Assembly: GCA_964017065.1 (NCBI GenBank)
Contig: OZ024790.1
Coordinates: 6,499,422 to 6,563,421 of the forward strand
Length of the DNA stretch: 64,000 nucleotides
Direction of reading: 5' to 3'
DNA from: Haliclona indistincta
Taxonomy: Eukaryota > Porifera > Demospongiae > Haplosclerida > Chalinidae
Position numbers and translations under genes: made by a program
Notes under the pieces: generated by a model
What the model was told of the DNA's origin: nothing
What the model saw: only the letters and a program-made list of their open reading frames with translations
Databases searched by the model: none
In this document: in pieces, positions 44,901 through 56,900 of the stretch
How the letters are laid out: each line of letters starts with the position of its first letter
Position numbering within the stretch: position 1 is the stretch's first letter

Positions 44901-47900
44901 GTCCAAACATGCCCACTAGGACTCACAATAACAGTTACTATACTTGCTCAGGCTACACACAGTTTCTTATCATGACAATATAAAGGCATGCAATCAACAC
45001 ATGACTCTCCCAACTTTTAAAGTGTTTTTCCAAAAATAGCACCACAGGTGCTGATGACTCATTTTACTGCAGCTCTTGCTGTAGCTATTATGTACAAGCT
45101 ACATTACAGCCTACTTTACTCATTATGCCTCGGTGGGCGGAGCCACGAGGCATACAGTAGTCGTGGTGTCAGTCATTCATTCAGTCTGTCTGTCGCAACG
45201 ATTTCTCGTAGCTCACTGAAAACTAATCGCTGAAACAAGCAACACGGGTAGAAATCGATACTTGCTCGGATTTGAATTTTCAGAAGTTTGATTTTAAAGC
45301 TTAGTGCGTAAGTTACCGCGTGAATTGCTCACGTCTGGTTCAGTTTTGTAGCGCACGCTGAAAGTTAAGCTCTGAAACTAGCAATGCAAGTAGTACACGG
45401 TATTATCTAGCTCTAGAACATGTGAAAACTTTATACGAAGCTTAGTTCGTGAGTTATGGCGCAATTTGCTCACTCGCGATTGATCATGGCTGTTGCTGGC
45501 AATCTGAAGTTCTTCAAAGGCAAAGCTATTCACAGTTGACTGCCAAGAAGCTGATAGGTTAGAATTTCACTACAGCAATTGTGTAAGCAAGCTATGGACA
45601 CTATCTCGCTTGTATGCTGTGCCCTGCACTTGAACTGAACATTATAGACACGCCCAGTTGAATTAGTGGTCAGCACTGATTGGATTCTGATTGCATAACT
45701 ATTATACTGCATTGTGATCGCTGTACAGAAAGGTATAATAGCTGCAGTTTGTTGCTGTGTACAATGGTTGCACAATGGTTGTATGTGAAATGGTTGCATT
45801 CCACCGAGGCATCTGCACCTTTAGTGCTTCATTATTACTGTGAGACTATAGGCCATAGCTGCTTATAGACAACACCAAGGTCTAGAGTTCATAACTGAGA
45901 ATATCAAACGCTCTCAATAGCTTAAGCGTGCTCGCAACTAATTAATATTCACGGCGCTGCACGTTACTATGGTCAGTGTTTCTGGAAAACTAAAGCAGCG
46001 GACAGAGCGACATTAGCAGTATAGCAAGTGCGTCAGGATAGCTACTCATATCATTAAATATAATGGGCTGGCTTGCTCGCAAGAGATATCGTGTAAAGCA
46101 AGAAGACGTCCGGATCCAGTGTGTGATCGATGTCTCTGCACTTTGAGAACAAACTTGTCCTATGGCAGACAATATTGTTCTCAGCAATTAAAAGTCTAGC
46201 AACGTCTATAACAAAGCTCAATTAATTTTAAGCGACTATTGAGTTGAATAGTAGACAGAATGACACACACACATACTGAGCTGTATGCCTCGTGGCTCCG
46301 CCCACCGAGGCATAATAATGGGAACTGAAAATCAAGCTATGGCACTTTTATGGGGTAAGACAGTAAACAGTCGCTTTTTTGATCACACTAACCCAAACGC
46401 TTAACCCTTCAATGCCCACCGTCTAGGGTAATGAATCAGTGACACAATAGAATATTAAACTTACTAGGCCTGTATTCTTTCTTGGGTCCTACTGTACCAA
46501 GTTGGTCCAAACAACGAACTGAAATAAAGACATGTTGTCGTTGTTCTGGTGTAGTGATATTCAGTGCGATACTTGTCATAGTTGTACTAAGAATAGTTCC
46601 ATCGGGTGTTCTCACATGATAGCGATCACAGCATACTCCAGAACTAGGAGGCGAAGTCCAATTCACATGAAAACTGTCCTCTATAACTCTGATTGTATAG
46701 CGAACACGGTCAAAAACTACAAAAAAAACAACTAATGAACTGAAAACTTTATTGAGTGTGCTTACCTTGAAATTGTATCGTAAGGCTCTCTTGCATCAGT
46801 CCATTAGAACATTGCACAGATTTGACTTGTAAAGTGTTCAGTGAAGCAGTTGATTTGACCACAGTAGCACCAGAACTGAGACTTCTTTTAGTGAAAAAAA
46901 ATACACTTCCATCTATAATTTTACTGTCATTGACTTTATCTGCGTTGTCAATAGTGTACACTACTACAGGACCATCGTTGATCTTCCATTGAAGACGACC
47001 ATTTGTACTAGTAGCAGTACATTCCACAGTAGCATTCATTCCACCACAAACAATGCCATATTGATGAAGAACAACTACAAAAGTAAATTATTTTATTTGC
47101 TGTTTTGTACCAAGTAAATTGGTTGATATGATTGTATATGTTTATGCCTCGGTGGGCAGAGCCACGGAGGCATACAGTATTCTGTGTGCATGTGTGTGTG
47201 TGAACAATTTGAATCTCAACAACCGCTTGCTACTAAGCACTGAAACTTACAACATAGGTTGATTTTGATAGTTTATGAAACTTGGCAGATTTGCTATCAG
47301 AGGCTTTGTTTTGCAGTTATGGTATGATTTGCTTACCTAAACACCCATTGCGAACACTCAGGCCTTCTTCATATCTACAGATGGCTACATGCAACTTGAA
47401 GGCTTGATCTGTGATAGTACAGCTCGCACAACTCCATAGGCAGCAGTAAACCTAACGAGCGAAAGCGTCTTCAGAGTTCACTAGCTTCTCGATAAGTAAG
47501 TCAGAGCAGAGATAACGTAACTTCCACGGGGATAGGAAACACCAATTGCAAATGTATTACGTGACGTCACGTAGGCTGGTAAAATACGCGTTATCTGCTG
47601 TGTCACCAGATTTGCTCATGCTGCTCAGTACTAGCTATGTAGAAGCGATCGTTCATGCATCTAGGGTTTCTTGTGACGTTCAAGCTATTCATGGGGTTTG
47701 TACCTGGCTGAAAATTTGCTAATACTGCAATGGAGATAGCAGCGACTGAAGAAACATGTCATCTAACACTTTTACCACTATCTTGACTACTAGTGAACAC
47801 ATTCATGAACCAGTCTTACAATTTTTAGCATCAAGTACAGCGTCTTCTTGTCTCGTGATGCACTGAGAAGGTATCTTAGAAGTGTGCTCATACATGCATT

Positions 47901-50900
47901 AAATTGGAGGTGCTCAAAGATTCATTCGACTCCATGTATAGCACACCTGTAGTCTGGCCTTTATAATAGCTTTTGCTAGTTGGTCTTTTGCCTGTATGCT
48001 CTTGTTCTAGCATCAAACATTTAGAAAAAAAAATTGTACTGAACTGTAGACACATTCACATGATAACAGCTTGTGTTGCGCAGATTCTAAGGGGTACTTG
48101 TTTGAATAGGTATGCATTTAACTGGTTTAGCTTGAATACACACAAAGCATAAGAGCAGTACAGGTCGCTAAAACATCATGTTAAATGGCTGACTTTGCTG
48201 ACTCACGAACAAACTGCGCCAATTAGATATACAAGTAAATTAAAAAGATTTATATCGAAATCAAAAGGATGTAGTGATGAAGAAATCTACCACTGGTTCA
48301 CAATGTAAACCAACAAGGAACAAGCATGGAATGGTAACACGATTGACTTGCTAACAGACCATAGATCCCTACATCAGTGGCTGCTGTGGCCTGACTATAG
48401 CTAGTTCAGCTACTTACTGTTGACTGACACCTGACATGCATTGAATTGAATTCAGCTGTTTGTGACAAAAATAATATTGATCATAGTCTTATGTACAGCC
48501 ACTGATGAGGGATCTATGGTCTGTTAGCAAGTCAATCGTGTTACCATTCCATGCCTGTTCCTTGTTGGTTTACATTGTGAACCAGTGGTAGATTTCTTCA
48601 TCACTACATCCTTTTTATTTCGATAGAAATCTTTTTAATTTACATGTTTGTGCCCTTTTTCTTTTTCAGTGAAGTGCAGTTCAATATCATGCATGTACTG
48701 AGAAGTCTTTGTTTCCACCATTAGTTTATTATTGCTGTTGTTGATGGCTCTTCTTAAACTTTTAGCTAAAATTGACATATCAGCTCTACCTAGTCGCCTA
48801 CGCATGCATGCATTGCATACGAGCCCCGCCCACCCTTGTTTGTAGACCTATACGGCGGTTATAATTATCTGGCAAACGCAGAATGGCGATCCTACATGAG
48901 CTTACCGTTCTTCGAAGACTCCAGAAAAATGCCGGGTATGTGTTCTCTGTGAAATTGATCCATACGGCGCGGCGATACTCTAGCTGCTTGGTCACGTGCG
49001 CTAGCCACTGCTTGGTCACGTGCGTATTGCGCAATCACAATAATGGCGTCTAACACTAAGCTGACAATGGATCACGATCGAGAAATCGCTGAATTTATAT
49101 CGCCGTTACGCTAAAAACAAAGTTCAAAAGGCACATGCCAGGAGAATTTCACGACTGTTCGTGGGTGTTTTGGTCTCGGCACTGCTCGCGTAAAGGCGCT
49201 AGGCGAGTTGAAGAAAGAAGAAAGAAGAATAAGAAAACGAAGATGACGAAACTTGATTTTCACCGTTTCCAGGTTCGTCACTATTCGGACAATTATTATC
49301 ATTATTATTCATATGTATGCATTGATTGATTGAATGAGCACGTTTTTTGAAAGAGAACAGTTTGTGCTGCCTAACTTGTATCCGCGCGCATCCGCCTGAG
49401 CAGATCGGCTCTGAACCAGAACAGGATAGTAAATGGTCCTTCGAACCGGATGTCGGAGCCACTAAGCAAAAAGAAAAGGATGCGCGGCGGGCATCGGACG
49501 TCCTTGAAGAAACTTGTACAGCAAGTCACCGATGCCGTGTACGACCATGCCGGCGGCGATCCCACAAAGAACAGACGCCTCGCACAACTCAAGATCAGTG
49601 TGGAGGACAAGCTAGCGACTCTGAAGAATCTAGATTCGGAGATCTTAGATGGACTTACAGAGAACACCGACGTAAGCGAAGATGCCATAGCCGAGGAGGT
49701 CGAACAAGCCGACGCTATCAAGGAGCTAGCTTATGGAGCGATTGTAGCCATCGATGAGATTTACAAGCCAGAAGCTACTGTCAGTTTGCCGTCGCCAAGC
49801 ACAGTACACACAGTAGACGTGAAACTCCCTAAACTTGAAATCCACCCCTTTGACGGTAATGTTACCAAGTGGATCACTTTCTGGGACTCCTTTGAGTCAG
49901 CCGTCGACAGCAACACACGATTGTCAGACATTGACAAATTCAATTACTTACGATCTCTGTTAGAGAAGTCTGCTGCAGATGCCATAGCCGGGCTGACACT
50001 GACGGCTGCTAATTACAAGGAAGCGGTCGCAATTCTCAAGAAAAGATTTGGAAACGAGCAAAGGATTATTGACAAACACCTGGAGACTCTTATGCACCTT
50101 GATGCCGTGACATCCCAAAGCAATGTTCAAGGCCTACGCAAGCTGTATGATCTGGTTGAGTCTCAAGTGCGTGGTTTGAAGTCGCTCGGAATCAATTCGG
50201 ACACATATAGTAGTCTAATCTCACCTGTGATTATACGCAAGGTTCCGCTTGAACTGCAACTCATACTGAGTCGTGAAGTTGGGGATGGAGGATGGAAATT
50301 CGACCTCCTCTTGACACGACTTCAAGAAGAGATTACTGCGCGTGAAAGACTAGGCACAATCGTGTCTCACAATACTGCGAAACCCGCTAATCCTCTCCCG
50401 ACCGGAATGGCATTGCTGAACAGTAACCAAGAACCGTCAACATGTTGCTACTGTCAAGAACCACACCCCTCACGTATGTGCGAGACAGTTGCGTCGGTGG
50501 AAGCTAGGAGAGCCTTCATCCGAGAGAACGGCAGATGCTTTAACTGCTTGAAAAGGGGTCACATTTCTCGTCAGTGTAAATCCACTACACGCTGTCAACA
50601 ATGTCATGGACGACACCACACAAGTATCTGTGGGAAGAATGTAGAACCTGTTGGACAGATTCCAGCGGCAACTCCGCTGAGTGCTGCACCACGACATACT
50701 CCATCTCAAAACCAACCAACCGGACCTACACGTTTACCACAGCCGGCGATGAACCCAGCAGCACCCCCGTTTGATCCCCCAAAATCTACTTCGCTCTGGA
50801 TTGCTGGTAGTCAAGCTGTCCTACTCCAGACTGCTCATGCCTTAGTGCACAACCCAGATGATCCCTGCCGCTCAAGACATGCTCGCATTGTGTTCGACAG

Positions 50901-53900
50901 TGGAAGCCAAAGATCGTATATCACGAATCAACTAAAGGAGGAGCTGTCCCTGTATCCAAGAGGTGAGCAAAGCATGAGTATTTTGACATTTGGTGCTAGA
51001 GAAGAGATATCTCAACTGTGTGAAATTGTCGATCTGTGTTTCACGTTGAATGACGGAAGAACAAGGCAATTTACCTTGTATGCAGTACCAAATATTTGTG
51101 AGCCTCTCACGTGTCAACCAATCGCATTCTGCCAAGAAAATTTTGAGCATCTTTCTGGGCTATCGTTAGCTGACACTACAGACGAGTGCGACAGATTAGA
51201 GATAGACATATTGCTGGGTTCAGACTATTATTGGACGCTTCTCACTGGTGAGGTGAGACGCGGACCTAGCGGGCCAGTTGGAGTTCAGACTGAGTTGGGG
51301 TGGGTACTATCGGGTCCCGTTGGTACGCCCACACAAGAGCATAACAAGACTACGCTTTTTACTCATACGCTCCATGTGGAAAACCTTGCACGGACTACAG
51401 AACTGAAGGTTCTCGACCAGTTGAAATCATTTTGGGAGTTAGAATCCTTTGGAATTAATAGTTGTGAACGTTCCGTGCTTGATAGCTTTCAGAATGAGAT
51501 CAGTTTTGTAGATGGGAGGTATGAAGTGAGCCTACCATGGAAAAACCCTGATCAGACAATTCCTGATAACTACCAACTATGTCTACGGCGTTTGTGGGGA
51601 CTGCTATATCGCCTTCGAAGAAAACCGGAAGTGCTTAGAGAATACGATTCGATCATCCAGACGCAAACGAAAAGTGGCATAGTAGAGGATGTGACAGAGC
51701 TGTCACAAGAGTATACAGGTAGAATTCACTACCTTGCACATCATGCAGTCGTACGACATGAAAAAAAAACCACCAAGGTCCATATTGTATACGACGCATC
51801 AGCACGAAGCAGCGGACCATCGCTTAACGACTGCCTCCATGTCGGACCAAAATTCGACCAGAAAATTTTTGACATACTCTTGAGATTTCGCACTCACAGT
51901 GTAGCTCTTGTGGCAGACATCGAGAAGGCCTTTTTGATGGTAGCAGTAAAGAGAGAAGACCGTGACGTACTCAGATTTTTGTGGACGGATGACCTCGAAT
52001 CTGATGAACCACAGCCACTAGAATTCAGGTTCACGCGTGTCGTCTTTGGAGTGTCTTCCAGCCCCTTTCTGTTGAACGCCACAATTCGTCACCATTTAGA
52101 GAACTCCAATGCTGATCGAGCATTGGTCATGAAGCTCGTTAAGTCTTTCTATGTCGATGATGTCATCACTGGTGCAGAAAATGAAGCTAGTACTCTTCAA
52201 CTCTACCGAAGTTCTAAAGAAATCATGAGAAGTGGTGGATTTAATCTGCGAAAATTTCGCTCTAATTCATCGCTGGTTCAAAGACAAATTGATGCTGATG
52301 AGGTATTGGTACAAAACAACCATAGTTATGTGGAAAAGAGTGATGAGACAAGCAGGGAGACTACTCTCGCAGATGGTCATGGTATGACCAGTGGAGAAAC
52401 CAAAGTGTTGGGTGTCTCGTGGGATCCTACCTCCGACGACCTGATCCTAGATCTCAGCGATCTCGCTACAGAAGTACCTTCGCTCCAACCTACCAAAAGA
52501 TATGTAGTGAGCTTCGTTGGTAAATTTTATGATCCTCTTGGTCTTCTTGCTCCAGTGGTAGTGCGATTTAAAATCTTTTTACAAGAGCTATCTACAGCCA
52601 AGATAGACTGGGATGAGCTTCTTACCGGCGACTTGTTGATGAGGTGGCAGCGAATGGCTTCGACCTTGTTTTGCTGCAGTCAGATCGTGCAAATACCTCG
52701 CCGTTATTCAACTTGTGCTCAAGAAATCAGAAGCTGCAGGCTATGCGGATTTAGTGATGCATCCTTGAAGGCTTACGCTGCTGTTGTGTACTTGCGAATA
52801 GAATCCGAGACAGGTGTGCAAGTTAGTTTTGTCGCCTCCAAAACACGCGTCTCTCCCCTCAAGCAGCAGTCGATCCCTAGGCTAGAGTTGCTAGCAACAT
52901 TGCTCCTCGCACGATTGTTGTCAAATGTCACTCAAGCTCTGAAAGATGAATTGCACCTACTAGACCCCAGATGTTATACAGACTCGACAGTCGCACTGTA
53001 CTGGATAGTGGGAGAGGAAAAGGTTTGGAAACCTTTCGTACAGAACCGTGTAAACGAGATCCGAGCCCTTTTACCACCAAATCAATGGTCACACTGTCCA
53101 GGGAAAGAGAACCCGGCGGATCTCCCATCTAGAGGTCTCTCCGTACAAGAACTCAAAGAATCGTCACTATGGTGGAGAGGCCCCTCTTGGCTAAAGGACG
53201 AGGTTGACATAAGCGCTAACATCACAATGCCCGAAGACTGCCTTGTTGAGATGAAACACAACAAAATTGAGGTTGTGCATGGTCTTTTGACCACTGTTGA
53301 CTCACCAAGTATTGACAAGGTTATGAATTGTGAAGACTTCAGCTCCTTGCGCCATCTACTCGCAATCACAGCTCACGTGATTAAGTTTGGCCAGATAGTA
53401 CAACAAAAGGCAATTCTTCATGACACAGATTACAAAAATCAAGCAGAAACATTGTGGATAGGCGCATCTCAACAGACCCTAAAGAGTGACAAGAATTTTC
53501 CTCAATGGAAGCGACAGTTTGTGTTATTTCAAGATAATGCTTCATTATGGCGATGTAGAGGAAGACTTCAAAATTCAGATGCCCCAATCTCCACTATCCA
53601 CCCCATTCTATTGAACAAGAATCATCACTTGACAACGTTGCTTATTCGTAGAGCTCATGAACGAGTTATGCACTGCGGGGTAAAGGCCACACTCACGGAA
53701 TTAAGATCCCGATTTTGGATTGTGCGGGGGCGAAGCACCGTACGAAAGATACTGAGTCAGTGCGTGGTGTGCAAAAGATTGGAAGGGAAATCCTATCGTA
53801 CTCCTATTGCTCCGCCACTGCCATCTTTCAGAGTAGTGGAATCTCATCCCTTTACACACACAGGAGTGGATTTTGCGGGTCCTCTGTACATAGGCAGTTT

Positions 53901-56900
53901 GAACAACAAAGCATGGATATGTCTCTATACCTGTTGTGTGACACGTGCGGTTCATCTCGAACTAGTTTCAGACCTCTCAACCGAAACGTTCATTCGTTGC
54001 ATGAAGAGATTTACCTCGAGAAGAGGACTTCCCACCAGAATGGTGTCCGATAACGGGAAAACATTTAAAGGTGCCGCCAAGGAAATAAGATCAATCTTCA
54101 CTCATCAGGACGTTCAAAACCACACATCAAGTCTTGGAATCAAATGGGAGTTTAATCTACCCAAGGCTCCTTGGTGGGGAGGGCTATTCGAGAGGTTAAT
54201 AAAGTCAGTTAAACGCTGCCTGCGCAAAATCATAGGTCAAGCCCGACTTAATTATGATGAGATGACAACTGCTCTAGTTGAAGTTGAAGCGGTGTTAAAC
54301 TCTCGACCCCTCACTTATGTCACTACGGATGATATGGATGAACCACTTACTCCTTCTCACCTTCTGACTGGGCACAGAATCCTCAGTTTACCAGATAACC
54401 CTAAATTGAACGAAGAGGAAGAAGATGAAGAATTTAATTTGATTGAGCGCAAACAGTTGACTAGAAGGGCACGTCACTTGAATCGTACGCTGAACACATT
54501 TTGGACCAGATGGAGACAAGAATATCTATTAGAATTACGAGAAGCACACCGCTATCATCCAGGCTCACCAAATGTAGTACCAATTAAGGTTGGTGACGTC
54601 GTAGTCGTACACTCCAGTGAGCAACCAAGAGCCTTTTGGAAGCTGGGACGTGTGGTGGAACTGGTTCGTGGACGAGATGGACAAATCCGAGGCGCCAAGC
54701 TAAGAGTGTCAGGCAAGGGACGACAAGCGACTACTTTACACCGACCGATCCAAAGGCTTTTCCCTCTCGAGACCTCGGAAACTGAAGCACGTGATCCTTC
54801 TGAACCTGTCGTAAGTGCTCCCTCTGAAACTGATGCACATGAACCCTCTGAAGCTGATGCACATGATCCCTCTGAAGCTGATGCACATGATCCCTCTGAA
54901 ACTGACGCACGTGATCCGTCTGAAACTGACGCACGTGATCTCTCTGAAACTGATGCACGTGATCCCTCTGGAACGGAATCACCTAATCTCTCAGGAGCAG
55001 GCACGCATGATCTCTCGAGTATTGAAGGTGTCGACCAGCCAATCCAGAGCGATATCATGAACAACTCCCCAATTCTAAGGAGACCCTCAAGAATCGCCGC
55101 ACAAGTTGCTCGTGACAGACTGCTCGCTCAGACACTCATGGACAATTGAATATGTATGAACTGTATATCTATCACATTTATCATGTTGACCCCAGGTCAA
55201 GGTGGGGAGTGTATTCGGACAATTATTATCATTATTATTCATATGTATGCATTGATTGATTGAATGAGCACGTTTTTTGAAAGAGAACAGTTTGTGCTGC
55301 CTAACTTGTATCCGCGCGCATCCGCCTGAGCAGATCGGCTCTGAACCAGAACAGGATAGTAAAGTCACTTTAGCAACAATTTCGAGCAATCTCCTTGCTA
55401 CTGTAAGATGGGGCAACGCCAGATAGCAGATCTAAGTGTCTATGGACGTATAAAATTCATCACCAGGCGAAATATCAGCGTTTGAACGCTAATACATTGT
55501 ATGTAGCCGCCATCTTGTTTTCTCGTTCATCCCTACATAGGGAGTCACTACCGTGCCTCCCTAATAGATTTTGGCCTGTCTTTCAGTAATAAAATAGACA
55601 ATAATAAGTTTAGTGTCTATCTTAGCTCTTATAGCTTGCAAATATTCTTTAAGACGACTAGGCTATCATAACGCAATGACATCTCATGTCGTAATAAATC
55701 GTAACATCCGGCTAACGCGCATGTGTCCATCTGGTGTTTCCTATCCCCGTAGGAGTTAGATTATCTCTGTTACGAGAAAATAATATTTTGGCGCTTTAAA
55801 GGCATCTACAAAAAAAGTGAAAGCGACAATTTATCTTGTCTATCGGTGAAAACCCTTTTCTTTCACCAGCCTTGTAATATCGAGTTGTTGAGTTCTTTTA
55901 GTAGTCTTATTGAGCATCAATACAAGAGAAACCTATACGACGCACCATTCTGTTAACTGTTTGATCGGTGAGTGCGATGTCCAGCTAGGTGTCCGAAATT
56001 ACCCCGTATACATGTACATGTACAAAAATTAATACTAAACTTTTTTTTTTTTTTTTTTTTTCCTATAATATTTTTTGCAAAAGCAAAGGAACCACAAAAT
56101 AGCAAAGCTAATACAAATGTGATCCAAAAAAGAAAAAACAGAACACAAAAACAGAGATAATTATTATCTTAACTTGATTAACAGTGATTTAAAAGAAGAA
56201 AAGGATAAAGAAGAAGTAATTTCAGAAGGAAGGGAGTTCCAGTCAGAAATTGTGTTAGGAATAAAAGAATAATAAGAATAATTAGAGTGGGTGAAAGGTT
56301 GATGTAATAAACGGGCATGGAAAAAACGAGTATTGTAAGAATGAGAATTACGAAATGAGATAAGACCAGGAGGAAAATAGCATTGGTTATTAACAACTTT
56401 GAAAAGAAATTGAAGCCTTGACTCATATCTTCTTCGCTGAAGAGTTGGTATATCAAACTGAATGAGCAAATCCTGATAATTTACGGACCAGTTTCTAGAA
56501 GCCATTCGCAAAGCAAACTTTTGAACACCTTCAAGTTTATCAATGTCACGGGCAATGTAAGGAGACCAAACTTGATTGGCATACTCAAGACGGGAACGGA
56601 CAAGGGAGGTGTAAAGATTTAGAATAATGGCTGGATTATTAGCTGAATAGAACCTTCTGTTCCTTCTGAACCTTCTGATTATTAGCTGAATAGAACCTAG
56701 CTTTGGAGCACACGTTGGTAACATGGAGAGACCAGGACAGATCACTAGATAGAGTCACTCCAAGATACCTGAATGAATCAACTATATCAAGCGGCATGCC
56801 ATTTAGATAAAGAGGAGATGGAGGTTGTAGACCTCTTTTCCTAGAGATGATCATGCTTTTACACTTAGATGGGTTGAGGGTAAGGTAATTGTCGGCAGAC

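Larger units (their letters stand above)
49282..55363 (+). mobile_element. Complete BEL/Pao LTR retrotransposon
   Basis: 152-bp LTRs at both ends, identical by eye; 5-bp target duplication GTCAC; primer-binding site directly after the 5' LTR; purine-rich ggtggggagtg before the 3' LTR; one uninterrupted gag-pol frame. Identical LTRs indicate a very recent insertion, and nothing visible would prevent activity. Confidence 0.92.
48232..55564 (+). mobile_element. Foldback/hairpin repeat, copy C, split by BEL/Pao element
   Basis: CAAG start at 48232; palindrome arms 48232-48400 and 48490-48645; catacgagccccgcccac at ~48818; hairpin end ggagtcac...gtgcctccctaa at 55564. Left flank ends in A, right flank starts with T, as for copies A/B and E. 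The BEL/Pao element entered at gtcac within it. Confidence 0.75.

Noticed and set aside
49371..49721. Antisense frame at the start of gag
   Set aside because: Shadow of the gag-pol frame and 5' LTR.
54555..55064. Minus-strand repetitive frame
   Set aside because: Antisense of the gag-pol C-terminal repeats.
47500..55775. Possible inverted pair gtgtttcctatccccgt at 47.5 and 55.7 kb as element ends
   Set aside because: Match is only ~40 bp and imperfect, and copy C is already bounded by its own ends; too weak to define an element.
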